NCBI GenBank assembly: GCA_963920525.1 | Contig: OY986439.1 | Location: forward strand, 52,106,982-52,170,981 | Source of the DNA: Dichetophora obliterata | Taxonomy: Eukaryota > Arthropoda > Insecta > Diptera > Sciomyzidae | Length of the DNA stretch: 64,000 nt | Direction: 5' to 3' | Shown: positions 11,301-20,634 of the stretch, piece by piece | Layout of the letters: each line of letters begins with the position of its first letter | Numbering within the stretch: position 1 is the first letter of the stretch | Program-made: the position numbers and the translations under genes | The notes under the pieces: generated by a model | What the model was told of the DNA's origin: nothing | The model's database searches: none | The model's input: only the letters and a program-made list of their open reading frames with translations

Positions 11301-14300
11301 TATCGGCGATGGTGATTCGCAGACCTTTAAAGGTGTATGAGATGTCGACCCCTATGACGGTGACCCTATAGTGGAAAAGAAAGAATGCATTGGGCATGTG
11401 CAGAAGCGAATGGGCACGCGACTTAGAAAAATAAAAAAAGAAAATAAGGGCATTGGAGGCGAAGGTGCGGGCAAGCTCACCGACAAATTAATATCCGAGT
11501 TGACCACATATTATAGCCTTGCGATCCGCCGTCATCCTGACTCCGTGGAGGATATGAAAAAGGAAATTTGGGCCACTTTTTACCATAAGTGCTCCACCGA
11601 TGATAAACCGCAACACCAAAATTGCCCCACCGGTGCGTCAAGCTGGTCGCATGGCAGAAAGCAGCTGCTGAAGGTACGTTAGATAGCTTTCACCACACGT
11701 ATGCACCTCTCGACAAGAAGGTGATGGAGGTAATAAAACCAGCTTACGAAGCGCTGTCGGCAGATAATTTGCTTGAAAGATGCCTTGGATCTGAAACTCA
11801 GAATTCCAATGAGTCCTACAATTCTGTTCTTTGGTCACTTTCGCCCAAACACATCAACTCAGGCGCACGCACCATCGAAGTGGCCAATTTCATTGCAACG
11901 TGCCTCTTCAACGACGGTTTTATACCCATACTTAAAATTATGGGTTTGATGGGTATTGCGATTGGCAAAAACGCATACGAATACGCACTATCTCGCAATG
12001 AAGACAGATTGAATCGATCAGAGACTCGAGCTGCGGCATCATCAAAAGCTGGCAGAACGGCTCGCAGAGCAGAGAGGGCAGCAGAAAGCAGTTTCTACGA
12101 AAAAGAGGAAGGTGGCCTGTATGGAGCTGGCATCGCCGACTAATATTTGTAAGCAAAAAATATCTGAAATATTTAGATTTTCTTTCAAAGGCCCTTTTTT
12201 TGACTACCTGGCCAGTTTTCTTCACATCTACTGAACCAATTTTGATGAAATAAAGCTTTAATGACGCAGAATTACCTCCTTTTGTTAATTGCGTACTTTA
12301 ATTTGTCACTTTTTTATTTTTTTACCAAAAAAAATAACTTTGATACCAGCAGAACTGCTTTTCTTGAAAAAAAATTTTTGGGTTTTTTTGAAACCCTCGT
12401 ATTTTGACCTATGAGTTAAGTTTTCTCCGGTTCTACCGGACCGATTTTGATGATACAAAGTGAATTCGACGGAGAATTGTCAGCTCTTTAAAACTGCATT
12501 TAAACATTTTTGATTTTTTTCCCCCAAAAAAATTACTTCAAACTTTAAACGCGTTTATCTCGAACCCACGTTTTTCGAACTGGCGGCCATGATATCTCCA
12601 GTTCAACTGAACCGATTTTCATGAAACAAAGTGGAATCGACGCAGAATTGTCACCATTCTCGGGTGAACCTCGACCATAATTTTAAAAAATTTTTTACTA
12701 TTTTTTTACACTAAACTACAAAAAAACACCCGAAATTGAAATTTTTTTTTGAATGGCCGCCATTTTGTCAAAAAAAATCACAAAATTAAGCTTGAGGTTC
12801 ACCCGAGAATTACATCTATACTGATTACAACCCCGTTTTTTTTTTCATTTCAGACGCTCCGGAGACCCGGAATCGTGGCCGCCGTGACGACACCTTTTTT
12901 TTCACCACCAACTTTGAAGTCTCATTACTTTTTGAACAGCCCACGTATCGAGGCAAAAAAAATTTTTTAATTTACTTTGAACCTTTTGTAATACAATAAA
13001 TAAAAAAAGTTTTCAATTATTCTTTGCGTTTTCAAATAAGAATTTTTTTAAAAAGGGTCCAAAAAATGGGTTTTGAATGAGAAGACCGCCTTAACAACTT
13101 TCCGTACAAGGGCAAATCATTTCATCATGAAAAACACATCAAAAATTAAATAAATCATATATTTTATATACCAAACGAAAGATAAATTTTCAGGCTTCAA
13201 TAACTTACTTTTCATAACCCATAGTAATAACGGTAGTTTTTGAGAAAATAACTGTTTTATATAAGCAAATATTTTACTTTTGCATAAAAATAGCTATAAA
13301 ATATTAAATACTCAACGGATTTGATTCATTTAAAATGAATATAAAAACTTTATGTATTACCTTGCAAATAACACCTTAATCAGCAATATCGGTTATACAG
13401 TTAGAAAAATATAGATAGTTTTCTTAAAACATCTTAAAAAAAATAAAAATTTTCTTAAAAAATTGATGACTTGAAAACAAATTTTTTAATCGATTTTTTC
13501 CTTCGGCCATTCTAATTTTTTGTTAAAGAACTTCCTGAATCCATTTTCAAATCGCGGCGCCCCGGAAATCGTAATCTCCCCTTCAGTTGAACTTAAAATT
13601 ATGAATATGAATGCCGATTTTACAGCTCTGGTGCGCTTTATTACTGCAAAAAAATATGAGGATACTTGCTTGGATTTTTATTTAAAAAGTGGTCTATGAT
13701 ATAATGGGTCATGTGAATAAAAATCAGCAAATGCTTTTACTGAATTTTTCTAGTAAAAAGTATGGATTTAGTGAATAAAAAAAGCTATATCTATAAAGCT
13801 TTTTTAATATCTATATCTATATAGCTTTAGGCTTTTTAAGCTATATCTATATAGCTTTTTTTATTCACTAAATCCATACTTTTTACTAGAAAAATTCAGT
13901 AAAAGCATTTGCTGATTTTTTATTCACATGACCCAATAAGTCGTTTTTGTTAAAAATAATGGATAAATTTAAAACAAATTTTGGTATGAAATGAAACGTT
14001 ATTGCTACAAAAAAGTGAACAAATTGCTGAAAGTCAAAACGACACAGGTATCTGTAAAATCGTCAATCAACAGCAAATCGGTCTGGAATTCACTCAAATT
14101 AAAGATATGATAACAATGCGTATTTCTGTATATTTAACTTAAAAAACCCAAATTTTGAGTTGTGACGCTCTTGCACAAAATGAGCGATATTCACAAACCA
14201 ACAAAAAAAAAATATTTTTTAATGCAATATAGAGTGTAGTAGAACTGAGTGTAGTTGACACCCTGTTACTTATCAAAACCTCTTCTAATTTATCAACTAA

Positions 14301-14596
14301 GCACTAGTTAAGCTAAAAATCAACGTGATTGGACGTAGTCAAAAACACTGTCAAGTCATGATTACCTCATCGCAGTTGAAACAAGTTAGAACAGGCGAAA
14401 ACAAATACAAAAACAAAACTACTTACAGCACAATACCGCCCAGAAATGGATCTGGCGGATAGGTATCGCTGCTACCGATTTTACGTATATCGTTTAGTAG
14501 AAAGACACCTGACAAAAATTGTAAACAAGTTATAGTGCCGGCAACCTTAGCAATTTCATTGCTATACGGCTCCAATAAATCTCCTAGGATATCCAT
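5362..14596 (-). CDS. slv: SWEET sugar transporter (saliva), 3 exons
   Basis: Three minus-strand coding exons: 14596-14427, 6008-5603 and 5532-5362 (170 + 406 + 171 nt), giving 248 residues. Borders are GTAAGT/TTACAG (phase 2) and GTATGT/TTTAAG (phase 0), and joining them keeps the frame. The protein has the seven-helix SWEET layout of two MtN3/saliva triple-helix units. The first unit runs about 14-95 (TITCLQFLSGVFLLNDIRK; PPDPFLGG). A linker helix follows, then the second unit at about 130-212 (TEGLPFPLIL, SWFLYG, YQNMFLLSLS). A basic hydrophilic tail covers about 213-248. SWEETs are facilitative sugar uniporters at the plasma membrane or Golgi. The gene is stretched by an 8.4 kb intron (6009-14426) filled with transposons, and the 70-bp second intron is normal. 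The identification rests on overall similarity to fly Slv and is strong; sugar specificity cannot be inferred. Confidence 0.92.
6355..7895. repeat. ~340-bp inverted repeat flanking ~870 bp in slv intron 1
   Basis: About 6355-6695 and the reverse complement of about 7565-7895 are clearly homologous over their length. Shared blocks include GGCGGAGCTTTAAAA, AACTCGTAAGCAAAAATT and CAGCGACATTATG. The arms flank a LINE reverse transcriptase remnant. They could be the long TIRs of a foldback transposon, or two inverted insertions of one short repeat. Confidence 0.75.
6733..7335 (+). pseudogene. Non-LTR reverse transcriptase C-terminal fragment
   Basis: Plus-strand translation gives NEIKYLGIVIDNKLDFNKHI, then after a stop RLSFATAIKIYNIMIKPHFE with YCSTIVF. 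This is the thumb and post-RT region typical of LINE ORF2. A frame at 7061-7261 continues with LLPKYLSNQLVY, and later SFKNALVQHI. Several stops and frame changes mark it as dead. It sits exactly between the inverted arms of the repeat at 6355-7895. Confidence 0.65.
7896..9680. other. slv intron 1, no gene
   Basis: AT-rich intron sequence. It holds a short G/C hairpin at about 8778-8806 (TTTTGGGGG / CCCCCCAAAA). The small open frames at 8888-9106 and 9412-9678 have no recognisable motif. Nothing else stands out. Confidence 0.4.
9690..9812. repeat. Right-arm relic of the ATTCAT foldback family, left piece
   Basis: This piece matches the right arm of the foldback element at 39104-40295 (AAAAATTTTATTTATAAATC, then TTTTGCATTCATT and TTATTCAGTT). 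The match is broken at 9813-9819 by the Mutator-like transposon and resumes at 13582. Confidence 0.7.
10387..12143 (+). pseudogene. Mutator-like transposase, disrupted
   Basis: The frame from 10387 has a basic N terminus (MDRKSNKQKKKRPSERQNR) and then a Cys-containing block with ICASCKQK. The DDE-like core follows, with SGDGTWKKRGFASLYG and KYIGDGDSQTF. After an in-frame TGA at 11338-11340 it continues in the same frame (KKECIGHVQKRMGTRLRK, LTDKLISELTTYYSLAIR, KEIWATFYHKCS). Between about 11643 and 11660 the reading shifts, and the frame to 12143 gives IKPAYEALSADNLLERCLG and QNSNESYNSVLW. This arrangement is that of the metazoan Mutator-like transposase family. With one stop and one frameshift it should be inactive, although both lesions are single events and the copy is otherwise well kept. 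Confidence 0.78.
12225..12811. repeat. Degenerate internal repeats in the Mutator-like element
   Basis: Three similar blocks sit about 170-200 bp apart: near 12230, 12430 and 12603. Each reads roughly ACCGATTTTGATGA, then CAAAGTG..TCGACG and CAGAATT. A separate inverted pair, TTCTCGGGTGAACCTC near 12657 and GAGGTTCACCCGAGAA near 12795, could form a hairpin with about a 120-bp loop. Confidence 0.65.
13589..13630. repeat. ATTCAT foldback family, right terminus
   Basis: GAACTTAAAATT, ATGAATATGAATGCCGATTT and TACAGCTCTG match the right terminus of the foldback element that ends at 40295. This is the continuation of the piece at 9690-9812, separated by the Mutator-like insertion. The left end of this copy is not found. 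Confidence 0.7.
13705..13935. repeat. 231-bp near-perfect palindrome (hairpin MITE)
   Basis: From TGGGTCATGTGAATAAAAA to its reverse complement ending TTCACATGACCCA, the two ~90-bp arms are almost identical. They meet in a centre of repeated GCTATATCTATATAGCTT units. No coding capacity. It lies in slv intron 1, so a transcript would carry a strong hairpin. Confidence 0.85.
13936..14426. other. slv intron 1 next to exon 1, no gene
   Basis: AT-rich intron between the palindrome and the slv exon 1 donor. I see no repeat, gene or regulatory motif that I can support. Confidence 0.35.
14427..14596 (-). CDS. slv: slv first coding exon
   Basis: Encodes residues 1-56 and two bases of codon 57, beginning MDILGDLLEPYSNEIAKVAG, and ends at a GTAAGTAG donor. 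Without the splice the frame meets a stop at once (GTG CTG TAA), so the donor is required. It lies 8.4 kb from exon 2 because of the transposon load in the intron. Confidence 0.9.
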
Positions 14597-15370
14597 GCTT
14601 CTCCAATTCGTCTAGCTGTGAGCTCGACACTAGCTGCGCTCTGTCCTATTATTCGAGTAGTTGTTTGTCTAAAACGAACTATAGCACAGTTCCGCTTTAC
14701 CACACACTCTGCCTCCAATCAAGAAAATAACAGATGGAATCGTTTAAGTTGCTGGCTGGTTGGTTCTGTTCTTGTTTTTGTTTTATTATTCTTGCTTTGT
14801 TTGTTGCCAAAAAATTGATTTGTTATTTTTTGCTTCAATTGTATGTGTATATTTTTTTCTAATTTTTCATTTGCCAAATGCAACGATAAATTTGTTAGGA
14901 CTTTTATCAACTATTTTGTTATTTTTTCACTTTGAATAATTAGAATAATTAAAACAACGCACACTCGTATTGTTCTATGTAAGGTTTGGAATAAAAAGTA
15001 AAAATAAAAAACAATAAAAATAAAACCACCCGCTCGTGGTGGTGGTGGTGGTGATGATTGGACTGTTCGCTAACTTCGCTGGCCAACGCGTGAGTTTCGA
15101 CTGTCTGGCACGAATTTGTTGTAAGTGAGGCAATGCAATCACATAATAGTTAAACACTCGCTATGAGCACCACTTTAATCGTGCGATGTGAGAGATAAAA
15201 AAAACAGCTGAGTGAATGAACCACATTTGTTGTTTGTGGGTACTCAAACCGGTAATAAAACATTTTACTTATCTCTAAAAACTAAGTGTTAAAGCAGTAT
15301 AGAATGTTACAAATGACTGGTTTGATTTGAAAATTCGGTGATATTCGTACGTATTTTATATATTTCAACA
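14597..15370. other. slv upstream region
   Basis: Should contain the slv 5' UTR and promoter on the minus strand. It includes a GGTGGTGGTGGTGGT microsatellite at about 15037-15054. The frames at 14618-14818 and 14975-15157 look like noise. Confidence 0.35.
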
Positions 15371-15379
15371 ATCATTCTG

Positions 15380-15660
15380 TAGAGTACAATAATCTGCTTC
15401 ATTTTCAATTGAAATTCAGAATTGATCAATTGAAAGTACGAAATTACATTTGAAATTCAGAAAAGATCAATTGAAGTTTAGAAACGATTAATGAAGTTCA
15501 GAAAAAATTATAGTAAATTCAGAACATAACACTTAAAGTTCACAAATTTCGATTGAAATTCAGAAAAGATCAATTAAAATGAAGAACTTTAATTTGAAAA
15601 TCAATTAATATTTATAATAGATCAATTGAAATTTAGTATTCCATTTACAGTTAGTTAATT
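15380..15660. repeat. Degenerate satellite of ~20-25-bp units
   Basis: Repeated variants of GAAATTCAGAAAAGATCAAT fill the interval, each unit altered. The same satellite in the opposite orientation is at 26590-27000. Confidence 0.65.
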
Positions 15661-15682
15661 AATTGTGATCTATTATTTAAAC

Positions 15683-16745
15683 TAACTGGCCCGACAGACG
15701 TTGTACTGCGCCAATTCAACTAATTTCTTTGTGATCATTTTCATTTTGTGAATTTTTTAAAAGTGTGAAAGTGTCCAAGCAACGTACCATTCGAGTCACA
15801 TATGCCACACGTTTCTTTTTGAAGCTTCAATTCGTGACTATCCAAACCGTCTTAAATAAAGCATTTTTATTTAATTGTGGGTGGTAAAAGGGGGTGTGGC
15901 TTTTTTATAAATCGAGATATTAACCTTAATAACGTATGTTGTATATTTGGTGGCCCAAAGTGTTTCCGTTCCTGAGATTTTAAGAGACACAGCATGAACG
16001 ATTATGTATACATAGAAGGGCGGTAAAAGTAGGCGTGACATTTATATAAATAGTGATCACCACTGGTAACTCGGTAATTATAATGCTTTCTGAAAAGTGG
16101 GCATATTTGTAGTTTGACCACGTCCATTTTTAGCTGAGTTGCCGAGAATACCATAATAACAAAATTAAATTATTTTTTTTCCAATACAGCAAAAATCGTC
16201 GGAGCTGTGGTAACTTTCGTTTTTTTATTACTTGACCTATAAACCTTGATAACAGGTGTTGTAATTTTGGTGGCCTAAGGTGTTATCGTTCCTGAGATCT
16301 TAAAAGACACTGCACAAACGATTTGTGTGTAAAGAAGGGCCGGTAAAAGTAGCCGTGGCAATATTTAGTACCACGCCCATTTTTAGTGCAGTTGCTGCAA
16401 GTAGCCATACAAACTATTTACACAAATTTTAATCTTAAACGACTCAAACCATCTGAAAAATAGCATTTTCATTGAATTGTGGGCGGTAAAAGGGGGCGTG
16501 GAAACTAATTTTAAGTACAATTGCCGACAGCAAGCCAACAAACTAAATTACCAAATTTTAAACTTATACGACCAAAACCGTCTGAAGTATAGCATTTTAA
16601 TTTCCGACAAAAAATACAAAAAAAATTACCAAGTTTTAGTCTTATACGACCAAAACTGTTTCAAATATATAGTTTTTATTGATTTGTGGGCGGTGAAGGG
16701 GGTGTGGCAAAATTGTTGTCTTTTATAAACCTTGTCCTTATAATT
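15683..16745. repeat. Dispersed repeat starting CCCGACAGACGTTGT, internally repeated
   Basis: After CTAACTGGCCCGACAGACG the sequence has five related blocks of the form GTGGGCGGTAAAAGGGGGCG. They lie near 15877, 16018, 16326, 16477 and 16684, spaced about 140-310 bp, each followed by GTGGC-type and AT-rich sequence. The first ~330 bp are found inverted at 25735-26012. No coding capacity; the class is unknown to me. Confidence 0.65.
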
Positions 16746-16830
16746 ACAAACACAACAAAAAAATCCCGAAGAAAATTGGATGCTTGTTTTTGAGTTATGG
16801 AATTTCAAACACATTTCACGACTTTGTTTT

Positions 16831-17098
16831 ATATGTGACCTTCTCCGAGAAAAGTGACCTAGTATGTCAAAAAACGGGTTTGGACTTTGGACTTAAGAGT
16901 GGATTCTGGTACCTAAAAGGGTGTAGAATAAGATGAAATGAATTAGATTTCACCCAATCATATCTAACCATACCAAATCGCATCTCCCAACTGAAGGAGA
17001 AATAATGTAGTGATAATGCGTTATGAAACTTTAAATGCGTTTTTCTCAGAACTTCATTTTCACACACTAGGTCCCTTTTCTCGGAGAAGGTCACATAT
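16831..17098. mobile_element. 268-bp MITE with ~33-bp TIRs
   Basis: The left end ATATGTGACCTTCTCCGAGA and onward (to about 16863) is matched by the inverted right end 17066-17098 with about two differences. The interior is non-coding. Confidence 0.78.
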
Positions 17099-17254
17099 AT
17101 AGATTACTAAAATTCGCCAGTGCTCGAAATTCGACCTTTTCACTGTGACTTTCGACCTACACTGTGATATGAAATCGCTTTCGTTCTCAGATGAGAGTCA
17201 AAAAAGGGTTAAAAAAACGAATCTATTTCTGCTTTTAGTTTGCCGCTCAGTGCT

Positions 17255-17520
17255 AACCAACGAATTTTCATACAAAAATACTTTGTACTGAGAAAAGCTA
17301 CAGTTTTCGAAATAACGCAATAATTTTTATGTCCTAATAACTGGACATTTTTTAATATACTATACGTGAAAAATATTACAAAAAAAAAAGCTTACGTATA
17401 CCGTTATTTTTCACAATCAATGACTTTTCATACAAAAATACGTTGTTCTGAGAAAAGCTACAGTTTTCGAGATATCGTCATAATTTTGATGTCAAAATAA
17501 CGGGAAATTTACTGTTTGTA
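17255..17520. repeat. Tandem duplication of ~165-bp unit
   Basis: TTTTCATACAAAAATACTTT followed by GAGAAAAGCTACAGTTTTCG at about 17267 recurs at about 17427 with few changes. The following cytosine-poor sequence (TAATTTT.ATGTC..AATAAC) also recurs. Confidence 0.65.
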
Positions 17521-18579
17521 AGAACAATCCTAGTACATATTCGCACATGTTACATAAAAAAATGCTTATTTTTTGTTTCAACAAATTATTTTGAAACATT
17601 AATATGTATTAAGTTTATTTATGTTCTAACTTTAAGTAAAGTTAGAGTAAGAGTGCAATTCGATTATCAGTCAAAATGAAAGAATTTATCAAGAATTACG
17701 AAAACTTCAAACAAAACAATTCATGCAAAATATAGAAAACTCTAGTACTGATATAATAACAAGATAATAGTTTTATTTGTTGTTTTTGTTTTCACAAATC
17801 ACTAGGCAATTTTAAACTGTCAATTAGACGATCAGTTGTTTGTAGCTTAAGATTCGGGCTTCAAGTAAAGTTTAAGCTGGTTTCGAACTTAAGGTAAAGA
17901 CAGTTTGTTCCTACCATTGTTCTTCTCTCTCGAGCTTGATAAAGAAACCATTTGTAAAGAAGTGTTAAGAAACGCTTTGAAATAACATCAAGTTACTTGA
18001 AACGGGTACGGCAACAGACCTATTATTATAACTTTATTTCAAGTTTTACATAAAGCTTTCTGTATAATTTAATACTAAATTCCAATTAAACAGCAAACTC
18101 TTTAAATATTTTTTTAAGATTTTTTTTATTTTGATTGATATTAAGGCATTTGACAGCAACCTTCAATTAAGTATATTTTAGTCTTATTAAAATTAAAAGT
18201 GGAAGCTTATCACGATTGTAATTCTTTTATTATAAATATTTTATTGGACTAACATAAAGATTCGAAACAATAAATTAAGAGTTCAACTTTTATAAAAAAA
18301 AAACAATTGTATACATGAAAACATACAAGCATGGTCCACTTAAAATTCCTTTACATAAAACATACATAAAACTTTACATCTATAAACATAACGTAACGTG
18401 CTGGGTATGGTGAAATTGTTCACTCTTGTGTAATAAAATAGTAACTTTTAAGTGAAATTTGCGTCTAAATATGATATAAGCAATTGCCAAGTTGATCATA
18501 AAAACTACTATAATATTTAAGTCTTCCTTGCAACTCTTAGTGTAGCCAATAAAATCATTCACATGGAAGAACAGTATTC
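17521..18579. other. Intergenic downstream of cid, no gene
   Basis: AT-rich. The part just below 18580 should hold the cid 3' UTR. The minus-strand frame at 18380-18562 lies there and has no motif. Confidence 0.4.
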
Positions 18580-19214
18580 TTAATCGATATTTTTATGCAT
18601 ATTACCACGCAGGAAACTTAGCAACTCCATGTCCTTAACCATTAATGTAACGCGTCCACGATGCAGAGTTAATGTGTATGCATCCTGTAGCTGCTGAGTT
18701 ATATAAAGCTCTGTGGACTCATGCAAAGCCTCCAAAGCAGTACGAGTTATGCGCAGAATTTCTCCATGCCCGTACTTCATAAGTATTTCCCTAACCACGC
18801 GACCAAAGGGTAAGAGTGGTATGAGTGTATCTGAAAAATAAGGCACACATTTAGCATAACTAGATATATGACAAAATTTCACTCATGCTCACGTGTTGTC
18901 CCTTGTAGGAATATAATTTCTTTCAAACACTGTAAGCGATGTATTGGTTTGCGTTTCTTTCGTCTGTGCGTCGGCGCTGTTGACGTCAAGGATGGTGAAC
19001 GTGAACCACCACCAGTTCTCTTACGAGCTGTCGGTTGTACTCTTGCGCTTGAATTCCTTTGCGCATTCCGGCTCGTTGTTGGTGCATCATCAATATGCTT
19101 TGTGTAGTTTGTCATAAGTCCATAGCTTGTTTGATCCATATCTGTGTCAGGTGATTGAAATTCTTCGTCCGAATATGAATCTTCACCCAGAGGATTATTA
19201 GGTACTCGAGGCAT
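18580..19214 (-). CDS. cid: Cid, centromeric histone H3 variant (CENP-A), 2 exons
   Basis: Exons 19214-18893 and 18830-18580 (322 + 251 nt) give 190 residues. The donor is C|GTGAGC and the acceptor TTATTTTTCAG (phase 1), a 62-bp intron. Residues 1-90 form a hydrophilic tail, acidic at first and then Ser/Thr- and Arg/Lys-rich (HRRKKRKP at 83-90). The histone fold follows: LIPLLPFGRVVREI (alpha N to alpha 1), ITRTALEALHESTELYI (alpha 2), HRGRVTLMVKDMELLSFLRG (loop 2 and alpha 3). Between REI and the alpha 2 AL pair it is two residues longer than canonical H3, the loop 1 extension seen in CenH3 proteins. Together with the diverged tail this separates it from H3. Cid replaces H3 in centromeric nucleosomes and specifies the kinetochore site. 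The start is the first ATG of the open frame, giving MPRVPNNPLGEDS. Confidence 0.9.
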
Positions 19215-19906
19215 TCTTTACACTTTTTTAAATCTTTGGTAAATTTATTATGAACACTGAATATAATAAAAACGGCGTCTGTTTGAATTTAACATTCTAG
19301 TGTTGTCAGCTTGTTTTTTTTCCAATTTTTTGAGGGCTGCACAAATTGCTCCAAATAAATATAATTCAGGGCTACTCGTTCTACCTAACGAGCATTGGAC
19401 CGACCCCTTTCAGATTGTTCAAGAATTGAATTAAATTTTCATAGTTTGTATGCAATTCGCCGCAAATCGGAAGCGACGAAAGGGAGAAAAAGTTGACGGT
19501 ACCGGTATCTCTGTACCGTCAACTTTTTCGCGTTCCTTTTGTGCTTTTCTCATTTTTTACAGATTGCTTCATTTTCTTTTTTGTGTATCGGCGTGCGTTT
19601 GATGTACTGAAACTTAAAAACAAGTTATTTTGTTGAATTATTTTCGATATTTATTTATAATAAGCATATTCCCATAGCTTATGAATTATAATTAATATTT
19701 TACGAACAATTTTAAGCTGTTAATGCAATCACTTTTGTTTTTAAGAAAGCAAGCCTAGATGACATACAATTGAATTCAAGTCCAAAAGAGAACGTCAAAA
19801 AAATTGAATTCAATTCTTAAACAATGTGAAAGGGGACTTGGTGAAGACATCAACTATACAATTCGACATAGCATAACGTCTCCACGAGGAGACTCACATG
19901 CCATTA
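19215..19906. other. Upstream flank of cid
   Basis: Likely cid promoter and 5' UTR. The only structured element is a 15-bp-arm hairpin at 19487-19528. No second gene is visible on the other strand. Confidence 0.4.
19487..19528. repeat. Perfect 15-bp hairpin upstream of cid
   Basis: AAAAAGTTGACGGTA (19487-19501) and TACCGTCAACTTTTT (19514-19528) are perfect reverse complements with a 12-base loop, about 270 bp above the cid start. Function unknown. Confidence 0.75.
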
Positions 19907-20355
19907 CAGGCCGGTTACACAGGCCTGTGACAGTGAAAGTGCGAAAGAATACGTGTACTGTTCGAATGATTCGAAAAATTTCGAACTTTCATGCTAGTAG
20001 CAAGTGCTACACATGCTCGTGAAAGTTCATTAAAAAAATTCCATCAAATGCGAAGGTTCTCGCTGCTACTGCAGTTTGCATGTGCTTTACTTGTTGTTTT
20101 TTTTTTCTTTTAATTACGAAATCGACGAAAACCCGAAATAAACCCACCAAAAGTAATTAAAAACAACATTGATATCCTCCTTTTTGACCTAAACTGGCCG
20201 CTGCTGTCAAAATCCACTGGCTCTGAAATTTCGTTGCCAGTAGCGATGAAAGTGGCGTGAAAGTGAATCCAGTGTGAGTGTATTTGTAAAAAAGTGTGAA
20301 TGTATTTAGTTTTTCGAACTACAGAGCCAGTATACTGGCCTGTGTAGCATGCCTG
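19907..20355. mobile_element. 449-bp TIR element flanked by TTA
   Basis: The left end CAGGCCGGTTACACAGGCC and the inverted right end CAGGCATGCTACACAGGCCA match closely. TTA lies directly outside both ends (19904-19906, 20356-20358), the duplication expected for PIF/Harbinger. No transposase. A related end is repeated twice at 60417-60600. Confidence 0.68.
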
Positions 20356-20358
20356 TTA

Positions 20359-20634
20359 TATACATATAGGCATGAGCACCAATTGTCAAAATATGTCACA
20401 GTATTTGTTTGGTGAGAATTCTATGCCATGACGTGTTAGTTGAAATACTTCCATTCCATTGAAATTCTGGAATGCAATGCAGCTTATGTCATGAGATAGA
20501 TGCTAAGAAAAATATCAAGGCGTTTATCGCAGGGCATAATATATTCCATGGCATGTCGGTCTCCACTAGATTTTTCGTTGCCTTGATGTATACGATAGCA
20601 TGTTTTATGCCTCGTTGAGGCACAGTGTCTACAC
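20359..20634. other. Spacer between mobile elements
   Basis: No gene. It contains short internal inverted pieces such as ATGCCATG / CATGGCAT and GATACGATAGCATG-like blocks that I cannot assign. Confidence 0.35.

Larger units (their letters stand above)
9820..13581 (+). mobile_element. Mutator-like DNA transposon, 3.76 kb, TIRs and 7-bp TSD
   Basis: The left end starts GGGCACGATTACG and the right end, read inverted, starts GGGGAGATTACG. They share GATTACGATTTCCGG, then GCGCCG and GATTTGAAA with two substitutions, about 31 bp. TTCAGTT is present just outside both ends (9813-9819, 13582-13588). The related uninterrupted sequence near 40247 (TTATTCAGTTGAACTT) has only one copy, so this is an insertion with a 7-bp duplication. 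It carries one plus-strand transposase gene with a stop and a frameshift, and a 1.4 kb 3' part with internal repeats. Superfamily assignment as Mutator-like rests on the protein and is less sure than the boundaries. Confidence 0.82.
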
